A stretch of DNA of 36,188 bases from Pedobacter borealis DSM 19626 (GTDB taxonomy: Bacteria > Bacteroidota > Bacteroidia > Sphingobacteriales > Sphingobacteriaceae): contig NZ_JAUG01000046.1 of the NCBI RefSeq assembly GCF_000708285.2, forward strand, positions 1 to 36,188, written 5' to 3'. The position numbers and the translations under genes are program-made. This document shows positions 24,383-32,452 of the stretch, piece after piece; the stretch's first letter is position 1, and each line of letters opens with the position of its first letter. Under the pieces are notes generated by a model that was given only the letters and a program-made list of their open reading frames with translations, was not told where the DNA came from and did not search any database.

Positions 24383-25141
24383 TTACTGTTTATGTAAAAT
24401 CTGTTTCGAAATTCTAATGATGAATCTATAATAATAAATAAAAATAAACAATGCAGACCAATGAATGCTGCTTAAATTTAAAAATAATGAATGGTAAGGC
24501 TTTATAAATTCTACCCAAAAACGGAACAGGAAATACAATACCATAAACAATTTAAAACGGTCTCCATTGATCAATGTCTTATTTTTCAAGCCATTGAACA
24601 AAAAAATCAAAAGTATGAGGTAAACCATTTCGTAAAGCATGATGGGATGCCGCAATATACCATCGCCCAAATCCATACCTATAAAAAAATGGGTAGGGAT
24701 GCCGTAGGTTGGCTCGTCGATCCCCATGGAAAAGCAACCGATACGGCCAATAATAAGGGCAACCAAAATCGGGATAACGTAGACATCCCCAGAGGCGATA
24801 TTCACACCTATTATCTTTTTTATCAATTCAACACCGAACAAACCGCCAAGCAAACCGCCAATAATGGTTTTACTTTGATAAAGAACTGAAAAACTAAGGT
24901 GATGGAGTACTTCAGGCGTTTCGAGTACCGCAATTACACGCGAGCCAATTAATGCCCCAAGCATAGCGCCCAACATAATCCACAGCCTGTTTTCGTCAGA
25001 TATCGGGTCTTTAATTCCTTTTTTATAGAAATAATATAACCTAACACCAATTATAAATGCCAGTGTTTCGAAAATATAATGATAATGGTATTGATTACCA
25101 AAAAGCTCGAATTGAAAGGGAAACAGAGATTTTAACAGCAT
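24383..25141 (-). CDS. Divergent Lgt-like membrane protein
   Basis: A 252-residue multi-pass protein with the Lgt (prolipoprotein diacylglyceryl transferase) scaffold: IIGGLLGG (94-100), GRIGCFSMGIDEPTYGIPT (132-150), RHPIMLYE (164-171) and LFRFWVEFIKPY near residue 210. In E. coli Lgt the equivalents carry essential residues; here, aligned by eye, the catalytic His of the HGG motif is replaced by Ile, the Asn after GR-x-G by Cys, and the Arg of the last block by Lys. It is therefore probably not the housekeeping Lgt. It lies between the secreted phosphodiesterase-like gene (3 nt) and the radical SAM gene (5 nt), pointing to a shared lipid-related pathway. Confidence 0.72.
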   Translation of the reverse strand: MLLKSLFPFQFELFGNQYHYHYIFETLAFIIGVRLYYFYKKGIKDPISDENRLWIMLGAMLGALIGSRVIAVLETPEVLHHLSFSVLYQSKTIIGGLLGGLFGVELIKKIIGVNIASGDVYVIPILVALIIGRIGCFSMGIDEPTYGIPTHFFIGMDLGDGILRHPIMLYEMVYLILLIFLFNGLKNKTLINGDRFKLFMVLYFLFRFWVEFIKPYHSLFLNLSSIHWSALFIFIYYYRFIIRISKQILHKQ

Positions 25142-25144
25142 TTA

Positions 25145-25981
25145 TTAAAACCAAAGTCTGCAAAAAACAGGTAAATGATCAGAATAATACCTTTTATCCT
25201 TACTATCAGTTAATACAGCGAATTTCTGCACCCTAAATCCTTTGTTTACAAAAATGTAGTCGATCCTGTTTTTCAGGTCACTGTTAAAATCAAAAGCATT
25301 AAAAGTACCTGTCGGGCCATATGGGGGCTCTACAGAAACATCTTTCGCATCGATAAGAAAAGATTTTATAGTAGCAATGGCTTCTGTTTCTGGCGTTACG
25401 TTTAAGTCGCCGGTAAAAACAACCGGTAGCGTTGGTGCAATCTGCTGAATTTTACGTTTAAGCAATTTAGCTGATTCGATCCTCGCCTGAACACCGATAT
25501 GATCGTAATGTGTGTTAAAAACGATAAACTCTTTTTTATTCTGCTTATCGTACAATTTAACCCAGCTGCATACCCGGTTAAGTGCGGCATCCCAACCTTT
25601 TGATGGAACATCTGGTGTTTCTGACAACCAGAAAGTTCCGCCATCCTTTTTAGTGAACCTGTTTTTATCAAAATAAACGGCAGAAAATTCTCCCTTTCTT
25701 TTACCATCTTCACGACCAACACCCACTACATCGAAATTGGAATTCTCCAAAAGCGCATCAAACTGTTCAGGTAAGGCTTCCTGTACACAAAGAATATCAG
25801 CATCATGAAATTTCACCAGGGCTTTAACATTGTCTTTCCGGTTCGGCCAGGCATTAACACCATCAGATGCTACATTTAAACGGATATTGTAAGTAATAAT
25901 ATTAATTGGGGCTGCCGTTTTTTGCGCAAATGCCATAACGGTTAACAAAAGAAAAACAGGGATGATTTTTAAAGTATTCAT
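25145..25981 (-). CDS. Secreted endonuclease/exonuclease/phosphatase-fold protein
   Basis: A 278-residue protein of the EEP superfamily (DNase I, inositol phosphatase and neutral sphingomyelinase fold). MNTLKIIPVFLLLTVMAFAQ is a signal peptide. Active-site residues are in place: N32 region (ITYNIRLN), E68 (CVQEAL), H158 (NTHYDH), D192/N194 (TGDLNVTPE) and D268/H269 (SDHLPVF). The fold does not fix the substrate: DNA, phosphate esters and sphingomyelin-type lipids are all possible. Being exported and directly upstream (3 nt) of an Lgt-like gene makes a phospholipid or sphingolipid phosphodiester a reasonable guess. It is the first gene of the operon. Confidence 0.8.
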   Translation of the reverse strand: MNTLKIIPVFLLLTVMAFAQKTAAPINIITYNIRLNVASDGVNAWPNRKDNVKALVKFHDADILCVQEALPEQFDALLENSNFDVVGVGREDGKRKGEFSAVYFDKNRFTKKDGGTFWLSETPDVPSKGWDAALNRVCSWVKLYDKQNKKEFIVFNTHYDHIGVQARIESAKLLKRKIQQIAPTLPVVFTGDLNVTPETEAIATIKSFLIDAKDVSVEPPYGPTGTFNAFDFNSDLKNRIDYIFVNKGFRVQKFAVLTDSKDKRYYSDHLPVFCRLWF

Positions 25982-26087
25982 AAATATAATTACACAATTT
26001 AATTAATGCTGGCTAACCGGTAATATTTAATTTAAGCCGCTATTATACTAATTTAACGTTAATTGTACTTTAACAACCAAATATCTT

Positions 26088-26786
26088 TTAAATTAAATCT
26101 TCATCCCGATAACTATAGTAACGGTTATTGGCAAAAATCAGGTGATCGACCACGTACAGACTAAGCAAATTTCCTGAGGCAACCATATTCCTGGTCAATT
26201 TATCGTCGCTCTCACTAGGCTTTAAACTTCCCGAAGGATGGTTATGTGCCAATACAATATTTGCGGCATTGTTTTCTAAAGCTGTTTTAAAAATAATTTT
26301 CGGATCGGCTACCGTACCTGCCTGTCCGCCTTTACTGATCAAAAATTTACCTATTACCCGGTTAGACCTGTTTAGGAGTAATATCCAGAACTCTTCGTGA
26401 TTGAGGTTAGCGAAAGTTTGATGTAAATATTTATAAACATCGTTAGAAGTAGTAACATGGGTAATGGCCTCCTCAGCAGTTTCCTTCCGCCGCAAACCAA
26501 GCTCCAGAGCGGCAATTATAGTTAATGCTTTGGCTTCTCCAATACCTCTAAACCTGGAAAGCTCCAGAATAGAAGCTTTTCCCAGTTTTGTTAAATTGTT
26601 ATCGTAAAACGACAAAATCCTTTTACTTAAATCGACAGCGGTTTCATTTTTACTTCCTGAGCCAATTAAAATAGCAATCAGTTCGGCATCTGTTAAATGT
26701 CTTCGGCCATGTAATAAAAGTTTTTCACGCGGGCGATCTTCTTCAGCCCATAACTTTATACCTAGTTTCTGTTCGTAATTTTCCAT
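26088..26786 (-). CDS. radC: RadC-family protein
   Basis: A 232-residue RadC (JAB/MPN-type) protein. The N-terminal half has a helix-hairpin-helix-like region (LLLHGRRHLTDAELIAIL, SRFRGIGEAKA); the C-terminal half has the JAMM motif AHNHPSGSLKPSESD with two His and an Asp that bind zinc. RadC was once tied to DNA repair, but its role is uncertain. I start at the ATG 26786 (MENYEQKLGIK); a TTG 12 bases upstream would lie in the T tract of the rpsT terminator and is unlikely. It directly follows that terminator. Confidence 0.9.
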   Translation of the reverse strand: MENYEQKLGIKLWAEEDRPREKLLLHGRRHLTDAELIAILIGSGSKNETAVDLSKRILSFYDNNLTKLGKASILELSRFRGIGEAKALTIIAALELGLRRKETAEEAITHVTTSNDVYKYLHQTFANLNHEEFWILLLNRSNRVIGKFLISKGGQAGTVADPKIIFKTALENNAANIVLAHNHPSGSLKPSESDDKLTRNMVASGNLLSLYVVDHLIFANNRYYSYRDEDLI

Positions 26787-26796
26787 TTTTTTAGAC

Positions 26797-26833
26797 AAAA
26801 AAAGGCATCCTAACTTTTGGTTAGGATGCCTTT
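26797..26833 (-). terminator. Terminator of rpsT
   Basis: GGCATCCTAAC pairs perfectly with GTTAGGATGCC over 11 bp and is followed by T7 on the minus strand. It also rules out the upstream TTG as the radC start. Confidence 0.92.
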
Positions 26834-26856
26834 ACTAATATCGTAAAAAAATTGGC

Positions 26857-27111
26857 TTATTTTAAACCGTTAACGAATTTCGTTAATTTTGATTTGTTAT
26901 TAGCCGCTTTGTTTTTGTGGATAATATTCTTTTTAGCTAAACGATCTAACATAGAGATTACTTTAGGCAATAAATCAGATGCAGATTTTTTATCTTCTGC
27001 AGCACGTAATCTTTTAATAAAGGTACGTGTAGTTTTTGCCTGATATCTGTTACGTAAACGTTTTGTTGCGTTTGCTCTAATTCTTTTTAATGAAGATTTA
27101 TGATTTGCCAT
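26857..27111 (-). CDS. rpsT: 30S ribosomal protein bS20
   Basis: An 84-residue bS20: basic, starting MANHKSSLKRIR, with the family's helical pattern (LRNRYQAKTTRTFIKRLR) and ending FVNGLK. It binds 16S rRNA early in 30S assembly. It has its own strong promoter (TTTG-N20-TATATTTG) and a terminator directly after, so it is monocistronic. It is divergent from purN. There is no Shine-Dalgarno sequence before the ATG. Confidence 0.96.
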   Translation of the reverse strand: MANHKSSLKRIRANATKRLRNRYQAKTTRTFIKRLRAAEDKKSASDLLPKVISMLDRLAKKNIIHKNKAANNKSKLTKFVNGLK

Positions 27112-27160
27112 TTCTATTTAGCCTTTTATTTTTCTTATTCGTTTCCTATAATTCGGGTTG

Positions 27161-27193
27161 CAAATATAGGATTAATGTTTTTAAATTACAAAA
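27161..27193 (-). promoter_or_regulatory. rpsT promoter, full Bacteroidota consensus
   Basis: On the minus strand TTTTG (27193-27189), 20 bases, then TATATTTG (27168-27161). Both boxes and spacing match the phylum's consensus. Start near 27157, about a 45-nt leader. Confidence 0.8.
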
Positions 27194-27328
27194 CACTTTC
27201 AACTTTTTTTTCATTAAAATTGAAGCCCATTTCCGAACTGCAAAAATACATTAAAATTATTCATTATAAATACTTTAACTTAATTCAATAAAATTTCCTT
27301 TCGATTAAGAAAACAGGCTTAAAAATAC

Positions 27329-27336
27329 TATTTTTG
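27329..27336 (+). promoter_or_regulatory. -7 box of the purN promoter
   Basis: TATTTTTG, a full consensus match, 18 bases before the GTG start of purN. Confidence 0.45.
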
Positions 27337-27353
27337 GGCAAAACGATTTTTGA

Positions 27354-27932
27354 GTGAAAAAACGAATAGCCATCTTTGCATCAGGTTCTGGCTCCAATGC
27401 CCAAAAACTGATGGAGCATTTTAAACGGAGCAATGAAATAGAAATATCTTTGGTATTAACCAACAACGCCGATGCTTATGTATTGCAGAGAGCTGATAAT
27501 TTCGAAATCCCCACTCATATTTTCGACAAAAATGAGTTCTATAAAACCGATGAAGTGATAGATCTTCTCAAAAATCTTGAAATCGATTTTATTGTGCTTG
27601 CAGGCTTTCTCTGGCTGATCCCTAAAAACCTGATCCATGCTTACCCCGGCAGAATTGTAAATATCCATCCGGCAATCCTTCCAAAATTTGGCGGTAAAGG
27701 CATGTATGGAGACCATGTACACCATGCTGTTATAGCCGCCGGCGAAACGGAAGGCGGAATAACCATTCATTATGTTAATGAAAACTATGACGAAGGAGAA
27801 TATATTTATCAGGCAAGGTACAGAATCGACAAAAACGACAATCTGGAAATGGTAAAGTTTAAAGGTCAGCAGCTCGAACACCAGCATTACCCACGTATTG
27901 TAGAAACCATTGTTAAAAAGATCAGCAAATAA
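27354..27932 (+). CDS. purN: Phosphoribosylglycinamide formyltransferase
   Basis: A 192-residue PurN, which formylates glycinamide ribonucleotide with 10-formyl-THF, the third step of IMP synthesis. Visible are the phosphate-binding ASGSGSN loop (9-15), the catalytic block NIHPAILPKFGGKGMYG with its Asn-His, and the Asp in NENYDEGEYI near residue 148. The start is GTG at 27354: the motif KRIAIFASGSGSN must be complete and no ATG precedes it. It is followed after 148 bases by purH, though each has its own promoter. Confidence 0.95.
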   Translation: MKKRIAIFASGSGSNAQKLMEHFKRSNEIEISLVLTNNADAYVLQRADNFEIPTHIFDKNEFYKTDEVIDLLKNLEIDFIVLAGFLWLIPKNLIHAYPGRIVNIHPAILPKFGGKGMYGDHVHHAVIAAGETEGGITIHYVNENYDEGEYIYQARYRIDKNDNLEMVKFKGQQLEHQHYPRIVETIVKKISK

Positions 27933-28075
27933 ATTACACAATAAAACGGGTTAATAAGGCTATTTAATCAGGCTTTAGAAGAGCTTACCTGGCAAATGAA
28001 TATACCTTATTATATATAGCGGAATAAAATTTAATATTGATCGGTAAATCTCATTAAAAAACAATCCTGTTTTAC

Positions 28076-28083
28076 TACCTTTG
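28076..28083 (+). promoter_or_regulatory. -7 box of the purH promoter
   Basis: TACCTTTG, a full match to TAnnTTTG, 22 bases before the purH ATG. It covers the upstream TTG at 28081 and so argues against a longer protein. Confidence 0.5.
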
Positions 28084-28104
28084 CGGCTCAAAATTTTCAG
28101 TAGA

Positions 28105-29631
28105 ATGAGTCAATCCATTAAAATCAAAAACGCTTTAATCTCAGTATATTATAAAGATGGTTTGGAGCCATTGGTAAAATTGTTGGCCGCGCAAGGGGTA
28201 CAATTATTTTCTACCGGTGGAACAGAACAATTCATCAAAGATTTAAATCTTCCGGTTACGGCGGTTGAAGATTTAACAGGTTATCCATCTATTTTAGGCG
28301 GACGTGTTAAAACTTTACACCCAAAAGTATTTGGTGGAATTTTAAACCGTAGAGCGTTAGCGGGAGATCAGGAGCAGATTGCTGAATATGAGATCCCTGA
28401 AATTGATTTGGTTATTGTTGACTTATACCCTTTTGAAGAAACCGTAAAAGCAGGCGGAACACCAGAAGAAATTATCGAGAAAATAGACATCGGTGGTATT
28501 TCCTTAATCCGTGCGGCTGCGAAAAACTTCAACGATGTGGTGATTATCGCATCGAAAAACGACTACCCTACTTTACAGGCCCAATTAGAAGCCCAAAATG
28601 GTGAAACCACTTTAGCACAACGTAAATCGTTCGCTAAAACGGCTTTCCACACTTCTTCACATTACGATACTGCAATTTTTAATTACTTCAATACAGAAGA
28701 GCCTCTTGATGTTTTCAAACAAAGCGTAACAGAAGCTAAAACTTTGCGTTATGGCGAAAATCCTCATCAAGGTGGTGTATTCTATGGCGATTTAGATGCC
28801 ATGTTTACCAAATTGAACGGTAAAGAACTTTCTTATAACAATCTGGTAGATGTAGATGCAGCTGTAGCGTTGATCGACGAATTTGAAGATCCAACTTTTG
28901 CAATCTTAAAACATACAAACGCTTGTGGTATTGCTTCCCGCCCTACTGTTAAACAAGCCTGGATTGATGCATTGGCCTGCGATCCGGTTTCTGCTTTTGG
29001 TGGTGTATTGATTACCAATGTTGCGGTAGATTTAGAAACGGCTCAGGAAATCAACAATCTTTTCTTTGAAGTGTTAATAGCACCTTCTTACCAAGCAGAA
29101 GCAATTGAGTTATTCAGCAAAAAGAAAAACCGCGTTATTTTACAACGTAACGAGGTTGAGTTGAGCAAAAAACAATTTAAAACCTTATTAAATGGCGTAA
29201 TTGAGCAGGATAAAGATTTAATTATCGAAGGTCCAGAGCAAATGACAACCGTAACCGATAAAGCACCAACGGCACAAGAGTTAAAAGATTTGTTCTTCGC
29301 CAACAAGATTGTAAAACATACTAAATCGAACACCATTGTTCTGGTTAAAGATGATGTTTTAATTGCAAGCGGCGTTGGCCAAACTTCACGTGTTGATGCC
29401 TTAAGACAAGCGATTGAAAAAGCAGCGGCTTTCGGATTCAGTGTTGAAGGTGCAGCAATGGCATCTGATGCTTTCTTTCCTTTCCCTGATTGTGTTGAAA
29501 TTGCTGCCGAAGCCGGAATTACAGCTGTGCTACAACCAGGTGGATCGATTAAAGATGCTGATTCTATTGCTAAAGCAAACGAAAAAGGCATTGCAATGGT
29601 AACCACAGGGGTAAGACACTTTAAACACTAG
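28105..29631 (+). CDS. purH: Bifunctional AICAR formyltransferase/IMP cyclohydrolase
   Basis: A 508-residue PurH that catalyses the last two steps of IMP synthesis. The N-terminal MGS-like cyclohydrolase part (about 1-190) has LFSTGGTEQFI and GRVKTLHPKVFGG; the AICAR transformylase part (about 200-508) carries LRYGENPHQ and the catalytic KHTNACGIA (Lys-His). The length matches the family. I use ATG 28105 (MSQSIKIKNALIS); a TTG 24 bases upstream lies within the promoter. No terminator is clear; a repeat-rich gap follows before mreB. Confidence 0.97.
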   Translation: MSQSIKIKNALISVYYKDGLEPLVKLLAAQGVQLFSTGGTEQFIKDLNLPVTAVEDLTGYPSILGGRVKTLHPKVFGGILNRRALAGDQEQIAEYEIPEIDLVIVDLYPFEETVKAGGTPEEIIEKIDIGGISLIRAAAKNFNDVVIIASKNDYPTLQAQLEAQNGETTLAQRKSFAKTAFHTSSHYDTAIFNYFNTEEPLDVFKQSVTEAKTLRYGENPHQGGVFYGDLDAMFTKLNGKELSYNNLVDVDAAVALIDEFEDPTFAILKHTNACGIASRPTVKQAWIDALACDPVSAFGGVLITNVAVDLETAQEINNLFFEVLIAPSYQAEAIELFSKKKNRVILQRNEVELSKKQFKTLLNGVIEQDKDLIIEGPEQMTTVTDKAPTAQELKDLFFANKIVKHTKSNTIVLVKDDVLIASGVGQTSRVDALRQAIEKAAAFGFSVEGAAMASDAFFPFPDCVEIAAEAGITAVLQPGGSIKDADSIAKANEKGIAMVTTGVRHFKH

Positions 29632-29986
29632 ATAAGGTAAAAGGTTGAGGGTTTAAAGGTGGAAGGTTACCTATCGAAAGCTCAAATTCACCATGCAGGT
29701 ATGAAACTTTGAGGGGCTTCCCCCTTTGGAGGGGGCAGGGGGAGGAAATTTGAAAAGCCGGAGCCAGGTAACCGAACCCGACAGCAGTCGTTCCGATTTT
29801 TCATCAGACTGAACGGATAGCAGGACTGCTTTAACCTAAGAATCACAGCTTTTTATTTTCTGAACATTTTAATTGCCTTAAAAACAATTTAATAACTGAA
29901 GAAAATAAAACTTAAAACAATAAAAAAGCTATTTTTACATTAGGAATAGTATAGATTTGATAAAATAAAGAAAACATACCTTATAC
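29632..29986. repeat. Gene-free gap packed with repeats
   Basis: No gene in 355 bases. In order: a heptad-like block (AAGGTAAAAGGTTGAGGG and following), a GC-rich palindrome CCCCCTTTGGAGGGGGCAGG near 29720, and a structured unit in which AGCAGTC (from 29782) pairs with GGACTGCT (near 29826-29833) with an inner TCCG/CGGA stem. The mreB promoter follows. Confidence 0.7.
29952..29959 (+). promoter_or_regulatory. -7 box of the mreB promoter
   Basis: TAGATTTG, a full consensus match, 28 bases before the mreB ATG. The -33 region is T-rich but has no exact TTTG. Confidence 0.5.
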
Positions 29987-31009
29987 ATGGGATTATTTAA
30001 CTGGTTTACGCAAGAAGTTGCCATCGATTTAGGCACTGCGAATACCCTGATTATACATAACGACAAAGTAGTTGTAGATGAGCCATCTATCGTTGCTTTC
30101 GATCGTACTACAAACAAAGTCATTGCTATAGGTCGTCAGGCAATGCAAATGGAGGGTAAAACCCACGATAATATTAAAACCGTTCGTCCATTAAAAGATG
30201 GTGTTATTGCCGATTTCAACGCTGCTGAAGCCATGATTAAAGGCATGATCCGCATGCTTAATGGCGGTAAAGGCTGGATGTTTCCATCTTTACGTATGGT
30301 AATCTGTATTCCATCTGGTATTACTGAAGTAGAAAAACGTGCAGTACGAGATTCAGCTGAAATTGCCGGTGCAAAAGAGGTATACTTAATTCATGAGCCA
30401 ATGGCAGCTGCCGTAGGTATCGGGATTGATGTAGAAGAGCCAATGGGTAACATGATTATCGATATAGGTGGCGGTACTACTGAGATTGCGGTTATCGCTT
30501 TATCCGGTATCGTTTGCGATCAATCTATCCGCGTTGCAGGAGATAACTTCGACTCTGATATTGTAAACTACATCCGCCGTCAACACAACATTATGATTGG
30601 TGACCGTACCGCTGAGAAAATTAAAATTGAAGTTGGTGCAGCTTTACCTGAATTACAGGATGCTCCTGCTGATTTCGCGGTTCAAGGTCGCGATTTAATG
30701 ACCGGTGTACCAAAGCAGATCACTGTTTCTTATACCGAAATTGCACACTGTTTAGATAAATCGATCTCTAAAATTGAAGAAGCAATTTTAAAAGCTTTAG
30801 AGATTACGCCTCCAGAGCTTTCAGCAGATATTTACCAAACAGGTATTTATTTAACCGGTGGTGGTGCATTGTTAAGAGGTTTAGATAAGCGTGTAGCTGC
30901 TAAAACCAAATTACCTGTTCACGTTGCAGAAGATCCGCTTCGTGCAGTAGTTCGTGGAACCGGCATCGCCCTTAAAAACATTGGCGGATATAAATTCTTA
31001 ATGCAATAA
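29987..31009 (+). CDS. mreB: Rod shape-determining protein MreB
   Basis: A 340-residue actin homologue that forms membrane-bound filaments guiding sidewall synthesis. It opens with the membrane-binding MGLFNWFTQ helix, then phosphate-1 (DLGTANTLIIH), phosphate-2 (DIGGGTTEIAV near residue 160) and adenosine (GGGALLRGLD near residue 288) motifs. Standard length. It is the first gene of the elongasome operon; a 95-nt repeat-rich gap separates it from mreC. No terminator intervenes. Confidence 0.97.
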   Translation: MGLFNWFTQEVAIDLGTANTLIIHNDKVVVDEPSIVAFDRTTNKVIAIGRQAMQMEGKTHDNIKTVRPLKDGVIADFNAAEAMIKGMIRMLNGGKGWMFPSLRMVICIPSGITEVEKRAVRDSAEIAGAKEVYLIHEPMAAAVGIGIDVEEPMGNMIIDIGGGTTEIAVIALSGIVCDQSIRVAGDNFDSDIVNYIRRQHNIMIGDRTAEKIKIEVGAALPELQDAPADFAVQGRDLMTGVPKQITVSYTEIAHCLDKSISKIEEAILKALEITPPELSADIYQTGIYLTGGGALLRGLDKRVAAKTKLPVHVAEDPLRAVVRGTGIALKNIGGYKFLMQ

Positions 31010-31011
31010 CA

Positions 31012-31104
31012 TTTAGCTTGGCGTTTGGGGTTGTGAGCTTGGAGTTTTCCACTCATACGCTAAACTTTTAACTCCCAACTCCAATCTTTTAACTCCAAAC
31101 TCAA
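31012..31104 (+). repeat. Inverted heptad block between mreB and mreC
   Basis: A G/T-rich arm (GCTTGGCGTTTGGGGTTGTG, GCTTGGAGTTTT) faces a C/A-rich arm (AACTCCCAACTCCAATC, AACTCCAAACTCAAA) across a CATACGC loop. The units have a loose 7- to 8-bp period. The transcript of the operon would fold here into a long imperfect hairpin. Confidence 0.8.
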
Positions 31105-31944
31105 ATGCGTAACCTTTGGATTTTCATCAGCAGATACAACGCATTTTTCTTATTTATCATTTTTTTTATCGTAGGGATCTATCTAACGGTGAAAAACAAC
31201 TCCTATCAGCGTAGTGTAACCTTAAACTCAAGCAATGAGGTAGTAGGTACCGCATACGAAAGGTTAAATATTTTTAAAAGATACTTAAACTTGGGTATGG
31301 TTAACGATAGCCTTGCGGCAGAAAACGCTAAGCTTAAAAGCCAGTTACTGGGATTAACTACGATAGATACAGCCAAAGATGTTAAAGTGGTAGATACGAT
31401 TACCAATCAGCAATACACTTATTTGGCAGCTAAAGTGGTTAAAAATTCGATCACTTTACGCAACAACGTGATGACCATTAATAAAGGAACTGTTGATGGC
31501 ATTAAAAGTGGCATGGCTGTTATAGCGCCCCAGCGGGGAGTGGTTGGTTTTATCCGTGATGTTTCGGCCCATCTGGCCACCATACAATCGCTATTGCATA
31601 AAGACACTAAGATTAGTGTAACCTTAAAAAAGAATCATGCTTTAGGTTCGTTAGTTTGGGGAGATGGAAATTTCGATATTAAAAAAGCGTTTGTTAAAGA
31701 GGTGCCCAACCATATTAAAATGTATGTGGGCGATACGGTTGTAACCTCGGGTTATGCAGCATTTCCTGCCGGAATTTTAGTCGGAAAAATTAGCAAGGCC
31801 AACGTAGCCACCAATGATAATTTCTTATCAGGAGAATTAAATTTATTTACAGATTTTAGCACATTGCAATATGTATATGTGGTTAAAGATAAAAAAGCCG
31901 AAGAGCAAAAGGCTTTGGAAAGCTTAGTTAAACCGAATGAATAG
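31105..31944 (+). CDS. mreC: Rod shape-determining protein MreC
   Basis: A 279-residue protein: short cytoplasmic start (MRNLWIFISRYN), one membrane helix (about 13-27), a coiled coil (55-80, with LAAENAKLKSQLLG) and a periplasmic beta-barrel domain (about 100-260) with NVMTINKGTVDGIKSGMAV and KDTKISVTLKKNHALGSLV. MreC links MreB to PBP2 and activates it. The C-terminus is charged (KDKKAEEQKALESLVKPNE). The end overlaps mreD by 8 bases. Confidence 0.95.
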   Translation: MRNLWIFISRYNAFFLFIIFFIVGIYLTVKNNSYQRSVTLNSSNEVVGTAYERLNIFKRYLNLGMVNDSLAAENAKLKSQLLGLTTIDTAKDVKVVDTITNQQYTYLAAKVVKNSITLRNNVMTINKGTVDGIKSGMAVIAPQRGVVGFIRDVSAHLATIQSLLHKDTKISVTLKKNHALGSLVWGDGNFDIKKAFVKEVPNHIKMYVGDTVVTSGYAAFPAGILVGKISKANVATNDNFLSGELNLFTDFSTLQYVYVVKDKKAEEQKALESLVKPNE

Positions 31945-32452
31945 TAGAATCATAATTGTAAATGTGATCAGGTGGTTTTTACTCCTTTTTGTACAGATCT
32001 TCCTGCTCAAAAACATGGGCTTTTATGATCTTTCCACACCGTTTATCTATGTGCTGTTTTTACTCCTGCTTCCATTCGGAATCCCCAATATTTTATTGTA
32101 CTTATTGGCTTTTGGAACAGGCTTAACACTCGATGCTTTTTACGATACCATGGGCGTACATGCTACGGCCTGTGTGGTATTGGCTTTTGTAAGGATTTCC
32201 TTTATATCGATAAGTTTAAACCGCGACGCAATTGACGACCCAGAACCATCGTTAAGTTATATGGGTTTCCAATGGTTTTCACTTTATGCTTTTCTTTGCG
32301 TTGTTGCACACCACCTGGTGCTGTTCTTTTTAGAAACATTTAGGCTAACCGAAATTGGTTATACCTTAATGAGATGCGGCTTAAGTTGTATCTTTACACT
32401 GCTTATTATTTTATTGGTAGAGTTTATATTCTATAGAAGAACACCACGCTAA
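31937..32452 (+). CDS. mreD: Rod shape-determining protein MreD
   Basis: A 171-residue integral membrane protein with about five hydrophobic segments (IIIVNVIRWFLLLFVQIFLL and later segments near 35-60, 65-90, 105-125 and 145-165). It shows the family's N-terminal plan and lies between mreC (8-base overlap) and mrdA (1-base TAATG overlap), as usual. MreD supports the elongasome; mechanism is not clear. Identification rests mainly on context, since MreD is poorly conserved. Confidence 0.88.
   Translation: MNSRIIIVNVIRWFLLLFVQIFLLKNMGFYDLSTPFIYVLFLLLLPFGIPNILLYLLAFGTGLTLDAFYDTMGVHATACVVLAFVRISFISISLNRDAIDDPEPSLSYMGFQWFSLYAFLCVVAHHLVLFFLETFRLTEIGYTLMRCGLSCIFTLLIILLVEFIFYRRTPR

Noticed and set aside
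26787..26798. TTG start of radC four codons upstream.
   Set aside because: It lies in the T tract of the rpsT terminator; the ATG at 26786 leads into the conserved protein.
27933..28104. tRNA or riboswitch before purH.
   Set aside because: No cloverleaf or purine aptamer core could be found; only a promoter box is visible.
28081..28104. TTG start of purH eight codons upstream.
   Set aside because: It lies inside the -7 box; ATG 28105 gives the usual N-terminus.
29088..29606. A 172-residue open frame opposite purH.
   Set aside because: Shadow of a well-conserved gene with no independent features.
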